Shown here: piece by piece, positions 13,886 to 25,912 of the stretch
Numbering within the stretch: position 1 is the first letter of the stretch
Layout: each line of letters begins with the position of its first letter
NCBI RefSeq assembly: GCF_026210795.1
Contig: NC_089453.1
Coordinates: 3,288,501 to 3,352,500 of the forward strand
Direction of reading: 5' to 3'
DNA length: 64,000 bases
Source: Rhizophagus irregularis
Taxonomy: Eukaryota > Glomeromycota > Glomeromycetes > Glomerales > Glomeraceae
Translations under genes and position numbers: made by a program
Notes under the pieces: model-generated
Told to the model about the DNA's origin: nothing
What the model saw: only the letters and a program-made list of their open reading frames with translations
Database searches by the model: none

Positions 13886-14974
13886 CTTTTATTTACTTTA
13901 TCTTTTAAATTAGAAGACATTAAAAAGTTGTATCTATTGTTGTTTTTTTATTTTAAATAAATTTTTGTTATTTTATGAATATTATGCTACTAAAAACTAA
14001 AAATTTATGTCTATCCTAATTTAAAAATTTATAAATGATATTAATTATATATTAATACTTGATTTTGGCATAATGAAATTTGTAAATTGGAATTAATTTG
14101 TAATTCTTTGTAATTATATATCAGTATAAATGTATAATCTAAAATTATTATTAAAAATATTATTATATACATCATATACTTTGCAGAAACCTTGAATTTT
14201 TGCAAGGTATCGTTATATTGTTACTAAAACATACATAAAATATATTTAGTGATGATCCTTTTTTTTTAATGAATTGTTCCGACATTAATCCAGTATCGCA
14301 ATGGGATTTCACATGACATTTAGGCTGTACCAAAACAATTCTTTTTATAATATTGTTAATTCATCAAAAATATATAAAAAAAAAGCATATTATAGGTAGG
14401 GATCGAAAAAGATTTGATTAAAATCAAAACTATCAAAAATTGATAAGAATCGATTTTAAATCGAATCTTGAATAAAAATCGAATCTACTTATTGTGGCGC
14501 AGTTTTGTTAATTAATGACTGTAAATTATTATTTGTTCATAATAGTTTATAAAGGTGGATCCCTTAATTTTAGCCAAATTCATAATTCTGGCCATGAATC
14601 ACATGACAGAACACAAACTTCCTAAAAAGAAAATTTTATCTCAATAAAATTCAAGTTGCTATCGCACAAGGTTGTACAAATTTCCAAAAAAGGAAATTTG
14701 TTCATCAATCACAGTTAATTTTGTAATCACGTGATATGTGTTTAAACACCTCTATTATAAATAGTATAAAAAAAAATTGGTGATTAATCATGATTAAATC
14801 GAATTCTAATAATAGGAATCAATTCCAATTCCTAATTATAGGTATTGTCACAGTATTTTAAAAATATCAAAAATATCTTAAAATTTTGGGAAAAGCTCCT
14901 AGTATTTATATATCATGTGATATGCCACCAGTTTGATCTTTTTTTAATATGAACTATTTTTTAAATTTTTTTTT
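13886..14974. other. gene-free A+T-rich stretch
   Basis: No coding signal was found. The stretch contains a partly self-complementary segment at about 14,400-14,850, with GATTTGATTAAAATC-like and GATTAATCATGATTAAATC-like ends. It may be an old inverted-repeat element, but no target-site duplication could be fixed. One TCACGTGA palindrome lies near 14,727. Confidence 0.35.
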
Positions 14975-15540
14975 TAACTTCTTTCACTCGCTTTTTTCTT
15001 TTTAAAATAAACTTTTTTTAACTTTCTTTATCTCCCTTTCACTTGGTCTTTTTAAAATATTTTTTTTTAACTTTTTAACTTTCCTTTCACTCGCTTTTTT
15101 CTTTTTAAAATAAACTTTTTTTTAACTTTCTTTATCTCTCCTTTCACTTGGTCTTTTTAAAATAATTTTTTTAATTTTTTAACTCCCCTTTCATTCGCTT
15201 TTTTCTTTTTAAAATAAACTTTTTTTAACTTTCTTTATCTCCCTTTCACTTGGTCTTTTTAAAATATTTTTTTTTTACTTTTTAACTCCCCTTTCACTCG
15301 CTTTTTTCTTTTTAAAATAAACTTTTTTTAACTTTCTTTATCTCCCCTTTCACTTGGTCTTTTTAAATAATTTTTTTTAACCTTTTAACTCCCCTTTCAC
15401 TCACTTTTTTCTTTTTAAAATAAACTTTTTTTAACTTTCTTTATCTCCCCTTCCACTTGGTCTTTTTAAAACAAATTTTTTTAACTTTTTAACTCCTCTT
15501 TCACTTGCTTTTTTCTTTTTAAATTTTTTTTTTAACTCAC
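14975..15540. repeat. tandem repeat, about 103-bp period, 5-6 copies
   Basis: A pyrimidine-rich unit containing CCTTTCACTCGCTTTTTTC and then TTTCACTTGGTCTTTTTAAA recurs about every 103 bp (CACTCG-type landmarks near 14,986, 15,088, 15,192, 15,296, 15,398 and 15,502). Copies differ by small indels and substitutions. No open frame spans the array. Confidence 0.9.
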
Positions 15541-16851
15541 TTTTTCCCTCCATTATTTCTATTTTACTTCCTTTATTTTTCCCTTTGTTCCTTGTACTCT
15601 TTTCTTTCCTTTTTTCATATTTTGTTTGATAAAGAGTTGGAAAGTACCCATAAAAAAAATCAAATTCTATAACATTATAAAGTTTTATTTTTATTTTTTT
15701 TTAGGTGGCTTCTGGACGTGACATTTCATAAGTTTTTAAAGAACTCTTTTTTCTTAAACATTATTTCATAGATTTTCTACTTTTTTTATTTTAATTATTA
15801 TTTTGATCAAACGTTCAAACATTTATTACACTTCTTGCTTCTCTTCTCTTTAGACAGATTGTGTTTCAGTATTTGGTTGCATGAAATCCTTTTTTTGAAT
15901 ATTTCAGTTTGCTTTCTTTTAGATGGGTCTAGGCACACGGAATTTAGTTGGATTATTTTGTTTTTAGGCAGCCAGTTTTTTGATCCCTGGATCTTCTTAG
16001 ACATGTTGGTTTTTGGGTAATATTTTGTTCTTTTTTAATTTGTTTATATTAACAAACAGGTATTCATACTTCATTATTTTTTTCTTAGATAGCCTCTTCT
16101 GGTTTCTTTTTACAGGATTTGGGAAGTTTTTTTTTCATTTTTCTTTAATATTATTGATGTCTAAATGAAATAAAATGAAGAATGGTAAAGGCGAAACAAA
16201 GTAGTAACTGCACAAAGAAAGAAGAAGAAACTTGGTTGCAAGGAAGAGAAAGAAGAGAGTAGTGCAATAAGTTTATGATAAGTGAAGTCCTTAGTAAGAT
16301 TGGAAGCATATTTTGTTAAACTACTACTAAAAAATAGAAGTAGGGGAATAGCAGGAAGAAAGTAGAGAAAAGAGAAAAGAGGTAGTAATATAATAATGGA
16401 TACATCTATTTGAAGGAAGCAAAAATAAATTAATAACTTCAATTCTTTATCTGCAGGCATATCTAAAGAGATCAATCAGGTGATACTTTTGTCCAAATCA
16501 GGTTCCCATCTTGTTATAGTTGTGTCACCAGGAGTGCTATGTCAACGGAAATTTAGTATGTTGATCACTTAAAAATCTGTGGCTATCCAATTATAACAAG
16601 AGGAAAGAAAAATAATGGTAATTGTATAGTGATGGGATTAATTTTTACATTAGATAATATATTTATAATGTTGGTGCTGTATTTGACACCATATACAGAT
16701 CACACTATATAGTTAACGATATTAGGTGATCTTCATTTTAATAGTGATAGTCCTTGTAATTGGTTGTTATGCTAATCGTGCTATCCTGGAAAGGAAGGAA
16801 AATTTTACTAATTTGGTTAGCTCTTATGCGCTAAGTATAGGGTACGTTTTT

Positions 16852-16933
16852 ATATTATTGATATTGATATTGATATTGATATTGTATTGAATTGATATTG
16901 AATTGATATTGATATTGATATTGAGTTGATATT
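16852..16933. repeat. ATTGAT microsatellite
   Basis: Hexamer repeats of ATTGAT, with a few shortened or changed units (TTGAATTGAT, GAGTTGAT), run across the stretch. Confidence 0.85.
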
Positions 16934-18068
16934 GAGTTCAATATTACGAACAATGGTCGTTTATATAAAAAAAAAAAAATTAATCATGATCTGCAGCATG
17001 ATCCGAATTGGTTGATCAAAAATCAAGAGCTAACCATATATTGACATCAAGGAATTATGAATTGTCAATTTGGCTGGCCAAAAATCTGGGAGCTAACTAC
17101 ATATTAACATCAAGGAAATATTTATTATTCGTACAGTATACATTGTTCAGGAGGCTAATTTTTGGGATTAATTATAATAGGAATTGAAGGAAATTAAATA
17201 TATAAAGCGAATAACATTCTTAAATGAACCTGATCAAATATAAAAAAAAATATGTCTGAATTTTATTAAAATATACATATATCCAAATTATATAAAAAAT
17301 ATATATATCCAAAAATATATATATATCTGAATTTTATTTTATTAAAAAAAAATACATCTGAATTTTATTAAAAATAATATATATACCCGAATTTATTAAA
17401 AAAAAATATATACCCGAATTTATTAAATTTATTCATTAAAAAACATTATACGAGTTTATTTATTAAAAAGCATTATACAAATTTAATTATTAAAATATAT
17501 ATTACATGAATTGATTTATTAAGAAAAATTATATATCCGAATTTATTAAATTTATTTATTAAAAAAATATTTATTAGTAAAAAATATAATTAAAAATATA
17601 ATACAAACTTAATTATTAAAAACATTATATGAATTTAATTATTAAAGAAAAATTATATGAATTTTCTTATTAAAATATATATTCCATGAATTGATTTATA
17701 AAAAAATTATATATTACATGAATTGATTTATTAAAAACATAATATGTGGACATAGAATCGTCCAAATTTGATTTGAAATATCCTACAATATTAAGTTTTA
17801 ATCATGTGAAATAAATTTTATTAAATTATTTTATTTTGGTTAGAAAGTAGAAACGAAAAAAATTTTTTTAAAAAATTGTTTTTTATAAATTCTTCTTTTA
17901 AGGCCAATTACAAGATTATTAAATCAAAACGTAAAAAACAAATTAAAATATTTTAGATGAAAAAAAAAATAAAATAAATTATTTATTTATTTCAAATTAT
18001 ATCTTATCAATACTTTTGTTTCTGCAAATAAGTGTTAAAATTTATGGTATATATCATACTCTTAGAAA

Positions 18069-18085
18069 GGGCCGGTCACCGGCCC
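18069..18085. repeat. GC-rich perfect hairpin
   Basis: GGGCCGGT-C-ACCGGCCC: 8-bp perfect arms around one base in an otherwise A+T-rich stretch, followed by CTAGGGTA-like sequence (TAGGGTA from 18,086). It could be the end or core of an unidentified element. No neighbouring gene explains it. Confidence 0.6.
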
Positions 18086-18622
18086 TAGGGTATGACTCTA
18101 GTTTATATAATAAATATATATGTTAATAACAATTATGATAACAATGTAGCATTAATTTTACAATACAGCATTAAATTCTCAACAATCATAATACGATGTC
18201 TTTAAGATTCATATAATAATATAGTAATGACACTCAATGATGTGCATTATTTTTACCGTTACTTAATGGTAAGTGTTTCGTGATATATCATTATAGGAAT
18301 ATAAACTGGTTAACATCAGGAAAAATTTTATAGTTTCTGCAAAGTACAGTATAACACTTTTGATTGATTTAACGTCAAAAAATTTTCTTGGTATGCTAAC
18401 AATGAAATCAGTATTCCTTTAATTTTAAAAGGTCTAACAGAAACTTCATATGAAAGGGGTTGATTAACATGTTGGAGGGAACTTGGAATATATATGAAAA
18501 GGTTAAAGGCAGCCAAAAAATTTTACTATTAGTTTCACTCAAAATTACTACTATCCAAAGCAAAAGTATAGTAACTATAGCAATATCTGTCCTTTACTAA
18601 TATTAATTTACTTTAAATTTAC

Positions 18623-20791
18623 CAGCACTGAAGCTTTTGACCAGATATTATGAAGTTAAAGAATTCATTTGTAATAATAATATTTTTTTTAACTGACCAG
18701 GTGATAAATTTGTAACAAAAAGTTTCATAATTGATATTATTGATAAATTTGTTTAATTTTGAGATATAGATTTTTTAAAAATTGTGTAACAATAATATAA
18801 AAATCTGAATTTTCATTATCATCTGAAAATTTAAAATGCAATATAAATTGTAACAAATTGGATAGCTTGAATTTTAATAAGCAATAAATATTATTAATAA
18901 ATACCCTAATGCAAAAACATATACCAGTATGTAAGAATGAAAATAATGAAAATTAATATATTTTAATTTAATTATTGGTCAATTTAAAGGCCATTTTTTA
19001 TAATTCGTAATGAAGAAAATTTATTTTTTAAAAACAAGATCAGCCAGTTAACCTAAGATTTATTTATTAGAAATACACTTGTTTATTGAAAATTATTTAA
19101 AAGGCATTTTTTAAAAAAAAGGTTAAAAAAATCAGCCAATTGATGGTGATTAGAAATCCATTTTTTATTTTTTTTTAAAAAAAAAATACAAAATAAAAAA
19201 GCTTATTTTTAATTGTAAAAACATTTTTATTATAAAGCATTAAAAGCTATTATTTGCATAATTAACACCATTATTCTTATTTTTTTGATCAGTTCATTGT
19301 AAACAGTCAAATATCAAGTATGAAAAGATGATAAAATTCATCACCAAATATAATTGCCAAATATTAAGAACGAACAAATTGATTGTGAATTGGCATAGAT
19401 GGATAAATGATTAGCCGAAAAGGATAAACATTTAGGAAGAGTAATGATCTACATGATGTAATATTTATCGAATGATTAACAAAGAACCAATAGAATAATT
19501 AGAGTTGATCAATTGCGGCTTAGCAATCTTTAACAATAAGAACAATTAGAAAGAATAATTATAAGCCACAAAAAATGGATTATAAGCAAAACACATAAAG
19601 TGGGAAGATAGCGAATTAAAAGAATATATAAAATAATGTCAGAAAGATCAAAGAACATAAAATAATATAAAAAAAGATAATATAAAGATAATATAAAAAG
19701 ATAATATAAAAGATAATATAAAGATGGAACATAAAAGATAACATATTAAAAAGAACATATATAAAAAGATAACATATTAAAATAGAAGATACATGCATAT
19801 TAAAAGATAGCGTATTTAAAATATAGATAGCATAAAGATAGTTCAAAGATAATATGTAAAAAGAATATAAAAGATAGTATATAGATAGCACATATTAGAA
19901 TAGAAAGTATCATAAAATTTGTTTAAATAGAGAGCGGAATTCAAAGCGAATTCCACAGTTAGTCAATTAGTTTCGAAATAACTCAATAAAAATATAAGTT
20001 AAATTTAATTATTTGTTAATAAAGTATAATATTAATTAAAGGTAATAGGTTCGCCCTAAACTTTAATTAATGTTCGCTTAATTAATTTTAATTGAATAAA
20101 ATAAAAATTTTAAGATGAATTAAATATACCCTTTTGAAAAGTAATAATCCGTAGTGAGAGCTATCAAAGTTTGAAATTAAAGGTAAAAGTGGATAGAATT
20201 TGGGAAAAATTTAGAGAAGTTAAATTTAATTTTATGTTGCTTGATGTTTTATATTACTAACGTTATTTATGTTGTGAACCAAGAATGTTGTTGTATGTTG
20301 TTGCATGTTGTTCGTTGATTATGTTGTTTGTAAATTATGTTGTTGATTATTTGTTTGTTCATTTATTTGTTCGTTCGTTCGTTTATTCATTTGTTTGACC
20401 ATGAGAATGCCTATTCGACATGGCAACTCTGTAAATTGATGACAGAGGAAATAGGGGGATCTTATCGTGTTGCACACTGGATGTTACAATGATCCAAATT
20501 TTAATGATAGTAATAGGCCCATCTTGGATGGTCAATTCGAGCAAATCAATCCTAATTATAAAAGCATTAGTAATAATTTTATATGAAGAAAAATTTTGTT
20601 ATTATTATTTTTTTTTTGATACCCAGTCCTGTGGTGTAAAAATTTATTATTAAATCCACAATTATGTAATTATAATTTAAAATAAAAAAAAAAGTTTATT
20701 TGGTTAAATATAGCGATATTTAAAGGTATTTATTTATAATTATACCTTCTAAAAATAATCATTATAAAACATTTTAAACTATATAGCTCAA
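18623..20791. repeat. dispersed repeat, copy 1 (with 1.2-kb extra segment)
   Basis: This is the same repeat as 58,917-60,292, in the same orientation. Shared blocks are 18,623-19,270 (begins CAGCACTGAAGCTTTTGACC, ends AATTAACACCA) and 20,481-20,791 (begins ATGTTACAATGATCC, ends ATATAGCTCAA). Between them this copy carries about 1.2 kb not present in the other. That extra part includes an AAGATAATATAA-type low-complexity stretch (19,616-19,891) and a GTTGTTTGTTCATT-type simple repeat (20,286-20,397). There are no clear terminal repeats and no coding capacity, so the class is unknown. Confidence 0.8.
19616..19891. repeat. low-complexity AAGATAATATAA repeat
   Basis: Degenerate repeats of AAAGATAATATAA and AAAGATAACATATTA. 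A minus-strand open frame across it is a by-product of the repeat (almost only Y, I, L, F) and is not a gene. Confidence 0.8.
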
Positions 20792-20944
20792 ATAAAATAA
20801 AATATTAAACGAGGCTTAGGAAAATTGAGGCTTAGAAATATCAATAGATGAAGAAAATGCTAAAGAGCAAATTTCAAGGCTTCCACCTCAGGGTTCTGAT
20901 TTAGGCAAAGTTTTTCAATGTTATCATTTATATATTCTAGTGAA

Positions 20945-21188
20945 TAAGGTTGCTGGAGAAACTAGGGGTTTTGGCAAGTTGGTGAAATGCCAAAATAGCA
21001 AAACTTTGCCAAAACTATATGAAAGTCTTATTGAAAAGTTAGCGAAACTTTAGAGAAAAGCGAAACCTGACGAAACTTATTATAAATGCCGAAACTGCCA
21101 AAATCTTGCTGAAACTATAATAAAACTATAGTAAAATCTTGGAGAAACTAATCATAAAATTTTGGAAAGGTTTAGGCAAGCAACCTTA
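20945..21188. mobile_element. hAT-like MITE, intact copy (244 bp)
   Basis: The element has perfect 9-bp inverted ends, TAAGGTTGC / GCAACCTTA. It is flanked by an exact 8-bp duplication, CTAGTGAA, at 20,937-20,944 and 21,189-21,196. Eight-base duplications fit hAT-type elements. Flanking sequence is itself duplicated: AGGCTTAGGAAAATTGAGGC at about 20,813 and again at about 21,240. A second, inverted and interrupted copy lies at 24,842-25,198. Confidence 0.88.
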
Positions 21189-21196
21189 CTAGTGAA

Positions 21197-21929
21197 TAGC
21201 ATAGTGTCCATAAAATAAAATAAAATAAAATATTAAATGAGGCTTAGGAAAATTGAGGCTTAGAAAATATCAATGAATGAAAAAAATGCTGAATAATAGT
21301 ATAAATAAGAGTGAATTTCAATCAAGGAATAATAACCCTTTTTACCCTTACTATTATATTTCGATTTTTTTTGCCTTTTTCTTATAATGAAAAAGTGCTT
21401 CCTTAATAAACTTAAGGATTGATAGAATGTCTTTATGATAGAGTAATATTACAAGTATGAAATTATTATATAGTATATTTTATTATTGAATAAAGGAATA
21501 GAATTTGGTAACAACTCAATGTGGTTACAATCACACCACAGGATTGAACGTTACAGCATGATTTGTTACAAATGTACGAAGTCAAAAATTGAATCTTAAA
21601 AATCCTAAAAAAAAAGATTAATAACATAAAAAAAATAATAGATTACTAATAAATCCTAAAAATTTTTATTTTTTTTTGTATTTGTAAATATAAAATTTAT
21701 GAACAATTTTATTATTCTTTCATTATTATTATTATTATTTTTTTTTTGATAAAATGCAAAAAATTTTTTTGTGCTATTCTTTTTTCTTTTGAAAAAATGT
21801 AAATCTCTTTTTTTCATTATTTATTTAGATCATCATGATAATCTACTTTTTTCACCTTAAAATTTTTCTTACAAAAAAAAAAAAAATTTCCATTCAAAAA
21901 ATTCTTTTTCTCAATACTTTCTTTATACA
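21197..21929. other. gene-free stretch
   Basis: Contains the second copy of the AGGCTTAGGAAAATTGAGGC block (about 21,215-21,290), then A+T-rich sequence with poly-A and poly-T runs leading to the broken gene at 21,930. Nothing else was recognised. Confidence 0.4.
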
Positions 21930-22726
21930 ATGACTTCTACTCTTATAGTTATTGGTCTTATTACTTGTTTAAAAGTATCTGACAAAACTTTATTTGGTGA
22001 AGCAATTTACAGAGAGAAGATTTCATCACAAAATTATACTTTTGAAATAAAACAATTTACAAATGCTTAAAATGAGTACAATGAAGTATTTAGTGAAAGA
22101 GATCTTGTTCTTCTTGGTGGAAAATTTACATTAGATGGTCAGCAAGTAATGGTAAGTACTTGTTAAAAGTCAATATCTTAATGATATAGCATATATTAAT
22201 AGTAATTTTTTATATATATTTGTTTAAACAATTAGCTGTGAAGATGGCCTGCATTTTGGATCCCAAAATAGATTCAAATGGTCAACATTTAGAATGGGAT
22301 CCTGCAACAATTCCTTCTACTAAACCCTTTATGCATATTTGTACTACTTTTGTACCACTCCATATGACATCATTTGAGGATATGAATTTTGTAAAAACAC
22401 GATCTTCAATTTTTTCATCTTTTCACAAAGATACTCATTCTGTTCACTTTGAAATTGGATACTCTAAAAGCTCCAAATGGTTTGAATCCATTAAGGATAA
22501 GTGGAACAAATACACAAATTTCTACATTGGAGAGTTTTTAGAAGCTGTTTATTTATCCAGTGAAAAAAATACTGAAACAACCTATGCACAAGTTGACGTG
22601 AAAATTATTGATTTTGATGTCAAATCTTCTCAACAAAATACCTCAACTTTTAGTCCACAATCAACATCTATGAAATCAGTTAATAACACATTTACAAAAA
22701 GAAGATTTCAAATTCTCAATCCTTGA
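21930..22726 (+). pseudogene. broken hypothetical gene of a repeated Rhizophagus-type family
   Basis: Two exons joined by a GT-AG intron of about 80 nt (about 22,153-22,232). Exon 1 starts with an ATG at 21,930, has an in-frame TAA at about 22,068, and continues in the same frame with the KFTLDGQQV motif. Exon 2 has the LEWDPATIPSTKP motif, a WFESIKDKWNKYTNFYIGEFLEAV-like stretch and QVDVKIIDFDV. From memory the pattern fits a large family of uncharacterised Rhizophagus proteins that vary at both ends. No enzymatic motif is visible. The stop in exon 1 and the decayed sequence after 22,726 (further Lys/Ser-rich open fragments with stops to about 22,990) argue for a pseudogene. Confidence 0.6.
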
Positions 22727-22989
22727 CCAGTTCACCAGTAAAATCATCCACTTCTAAATACAAAGATTCTAACAAGTAACATTAATAATAATTTAGTAAT
22801 CACAATAGATGATCACAAAAATGATGATCCTCCTAAAGATTCAGTTAATTGTTCAGATAATGAATTAACTATGCAATTACCAAAATGCACTAGATCAAAA
22901 AAACAATTATCTGAAAATCAGATTAAGATGACAATCATAATCAAGAAGAAAAACCAAATGATAAATAAAAACAGCCTTATAAGAAGCTG

Positions 22990-23900
22990 AAACGTACTTA
23001 TAAAAAAAATAAATTATACTTATATGATGAAAATACTTTATTATTCTGCAGTGATCTATTTTTTTATAGGGCATTGCTAAATTCCATCGCAGGTGATTTT
23101 CACCACACCATCATTAGCAGATGAAAGTATATATTATGTATATATAATATTGTTAGCTGACGAAAAAAAAGATAATGAAAAAAAAAGAGGGGTAGCAATT
23201 TATAATATCTCAAAATATGATATAACAATAACAAGAATAGTTTTTTTTTTGAACATTTTTTAAATGTATACAAATATATACAGTATAAATAAAGTTTCAT
23301 ATTTTATATAAAATTTTCAATTTTACTATTTCTTTTTTCTAAAGTCTTTAGATGAACAAAATTGGTAAGTTTGTCCAACTTTAATAATAAAAAAAAAAAT
23401 ATTTTTCTTAATAATATATGATTTTTTTTTCCTTCATTGCCAAAATATTAGTTATATAAAATGATGTCAGTAAAATTCATGTTAATCATTAAAATTGTTG
23501 AAATTGGTAATTTTATATTAATTTATTAATAAAAAATTAATTAAATAAAACTGGATTGAAAATGTATTGAAAATGATATGTTAACGTTAACTGAATTTTT
23601 ACCACCAAAATGTTATGCAACTTTTTTTCGTTAAATTAAACAAATTACTGAAAAAAATAATTTTGTTGATTGATATATTTTCAATGTAAAATTTTTTTTA
23701 AAAAATTTACTGTATTTTATTTAATTAACTAGTTATTATTAGAAAAGATCTGATTGAAAAAAAAGACTGAAAAAAATATTATTATTAAAAAAAAGATCTA
23801 ATCTTAAAAAAAGAAAAGATCTGGTTTAAAAAAGACTGATAAAAAAAAATGATCCAGTCGATTAAAAGTTAAGCTTTTACAAAACTCTGCAGAGCTCTGA
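22990..23900. other. gene-free A+T-rich stretch
   Basis: Holds long A/T runs and repeated AAAAAAGATCTGATT / AAAAAGACTGAAAAA modules at about 23,740-23,850. No gene or element boundary could be supported. Confidence 0.4.
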
Positions 23901-23954
23901 ATCTGTCTTGACAGAGTAGCATGATATGATTGTTATCTTCGTACTAACTCCAAT

Positions 23955-24722
23955 CTTATAAAAGTAACTGAAATTGCGAGAAATTATGTATCAATCACAC
24001 AGAGTGAAATCCCGCCTGATAAAGATGGGCCCTTTACGATTAATTATCAAGAAAGTGAAAAAGAGGAGGCTTATATATGTTGTACAAAAAAATATGAAGA
24101 CTAAGACTCTATAGCTAAGTGTAGTAAGTATACAATTTTTCAATGTTTGTATAATGTTCATTTGTCCTCGTGGCTTTCGCTTTAACTTTTTATAATACTA
24201 ATCATTCTATTAATTTTTTCTGTAGCTTTTGACCATCCCAAGATAGTATATAACGAGGAGGTAGCAACATGAGATGGTCGTAAAATAACTTGCAATTTTT
24301 ACTTTCCTTCAAAATTTATTGTTCAAAATTTATCTACAAGAAATTACGTTATGTTATTACACTGAGAGCCTATTAGGGAATTGCTAATGTTGCCCTATAA
24401 CCATTTCAGTAATGAGATGTTGTTAAAGAATATTGATTTTTGGAATGAATTGTTGAATCAATGGTGACGCTTGACTTTCTATTTAATAGCACTTAATTAT
24501 GGTTAATGGGAAATAAAGCATTTCTGGGACAAATACGTCCAGTCATGCATGCCATGCACATGTACATCTATATTTTGATAAAGAAGCTTGGAATGATGTA
24601 AAAAAGTTAGTAAAAGACCATGAGATAATAGTAAAGATGAATGCCCGAGATTATCCTGGGAAAAACTACTTACTTGAAAATTGTATATATGGAGCTGGAA
24701 TAGCAACGTTTACTATTGGCTA
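23955..24722 (+). pseudogene. degraded unrecognised protein-coding gene
   Basis: Protein-like fragments occur in order on the plus strand but in different frames. They are one with IARNYVSITQSEIPPDKDGP (about 23,967-24,100), one with NFYFPSKFIVQNLSTRNYV (about 24,290-24,360), one with ELLMLPYNHFSNEMLLKNID (about 24,375-24,440), and one with VKDHEIIVKMNARDYPGKNY (about 24,545-24,722). Internal stops and frameshifts separate them. Codon content and charged-residue mix look like real protein rather than random A+T sequence. I do not recognise the family. Confidence 0.5.
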
Positions 24723-24841
24723 AGCATCAGTACATGTTAAATATTAATAAGTCACTCGTTAAGATGATTGCACAACTTTCAGAAGATTTGAAATATAATA
24801 ATAATTCACTCATTACTACAATTACAGATACTTGTTGGTAC

Positions 24842-25198
24842 TAAGGTTGCCTGCCTAAACCTCTCCAAAATTCTAATATTAGTTTCTCTAAGATTTTACT
24901 ATAGTTTTATTATAGTTTCAGCAAGGTTTCAGCAGTTTTGGCATTTATAATACACAGGTTGAAAAGTGAAAAATCAGGCACCAATCGGTCACCAATCAGG
25001 TAGTTGATTGGTGACTGATTGGTGCCTGATTGATGCCTGATTTTTCACTTTTCAACTTGTGATAAGTTTTGTCAGGTTTCGTTTTTCTCCAGAGTTTCGC
25101 CAACTTTTTAATAAGACTTTCATATAGTTTCAGCAAAGTTTTGCTATTTTGACATTTCGCCAACTTGCCAAAATCCCTTAGTTTTTCCAGCAACCTTA
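24842..25198. mobile_element. hAT-like MITE, inverted copy interrupted by a foldback element
   Basis: The reverse complement matches 20,945-21,188 along its length, with the same TAAGGTTGC / GCAACCTTA ends. The flanking octamers GTTGGTAC and ATTAGTGC differ by three transitions, which fits an old, decayed 8-bp duplication. It carries a 109-bp inserted foldback element at 24,953-25,061. Confidence 0.82.
24953..25061. mobile_element. 109-bp foldback MITE nested in a hAT-like MITE
   Basis: About 27-bp inverted ends (CACAGGTTGAAAAGTGAAAA against CACAAGTTGAAAAGTGAAAA, one mismatch) and a core that is also palindromic (CACCAATC / GATTGGTG). It is flanked by a 3-bp duplication, ATA, at 24,950-24,952 and 25,062-25,064. 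The uninterrupted site is seen in the other MITE copy at about 21,090. A CAC start with a 3-bp duplication would fit a CACTA-type non-autonomous element; that assignment is inference. Confidence 0.85.
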
Positions 25199-25559
25199 AT
25201 TAGTGCAATTACAAATCTTTCAGAAAACATTGGGAATTCAGTTACTCCTAGAAGTTATCATAAAAAGGAGGGACTTTTTGTTTATCAAAATGAACAATTT
25301 TTTCTATTATCTGTTACACACTCTGATATTCTATAGTAGTAGAAGGGAAAAAATTATTTTTATAACATATATAAAAAAAGGTAATAATGATATTCAAGTA
25401 GAATTTAGTATAGAAAAACATAATAATAATTTGTACTTATTTTTCATGTTATTCACGCTATAATGTAATAATAAAAAACTGCTATAAATTGCATTTTTAA
25501 AAGTCTCTTTTCAAAAGCAAATTATTTCAAACAGTTATAATAAATGAAGCTTCATATAT

Positions 25560-25760
25560 TGGTGGCAAGATGGATGTGGGCCATATTCTATCCTACTTTA
25601 TTTTTAGAGGATCTATTAATAAATCCGTTGGTTACTTTCATCGTAAATTTTAATTGTACATGCAACAGGTTCGTGACATTCTGAGCATAAAAGTGATTCA
25701 CAAATTCTTCCAGTTAAAATATCCTACATGAAAGTACCTATATCAGGCCAGGACTCTCTA
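25560..25760 (-). pseudogene. short degraded coding remnant with Cys pairs
   Basis: Minus-strand frame with fragments WPDIGTFM, a stop, then ILTGRICESLLCSECHEPVA and CTIKIYDESNQRIY, then more stops. Two cysteines sit in a CSEC pair, so it may come from a zinc-binding protein. It is too short to place in a family. Confidence 0.35.
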
Positions 25761-25912
25761 AAAGCATTAAATGTAGTACATATAATATGATCCATGAAAT
25801 TATTTTATTTATATTATGTGTTTAAGTAATAAAATTGCAATACTCCAAGAAAATTTTTTATTAATACATGTGAAAATAAATACATTGTTTGGGATTGCAC
25901 CTGTAATACATA

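Larger units (their letters stand above)
15541..18622. other. gene-free region with simple repeats
   Basis: No gene is supported. Short open frames here (for example 15,835-16,020 plus and 16,161-16,475 minus) are low-complexity and have no recognisable motif. The region holds an (ATTGAT)n-type microsatellite at about 16,855-16,930. It also holds a run of degenerate A+T repeats with CCGAATTTATTAAA and ATGAATTGATTTATTA modules at about 17,270-17,745, and a perfect GC-rich hairpin at 18,069-18,085. Confidence 0.5.

Noticed and set aside
16161-16475. 104-aa minus-strand frame
   Set aside because: Low-complexity Leu/Phe/Ser content from a purine-rich stretch; no motif or intron signals.
24503-24706. 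Minus-strand 67-aa frame
   Set aside because: It lies opposite a more protein-like plus-strand fragment of a decayed gene and has no motif.
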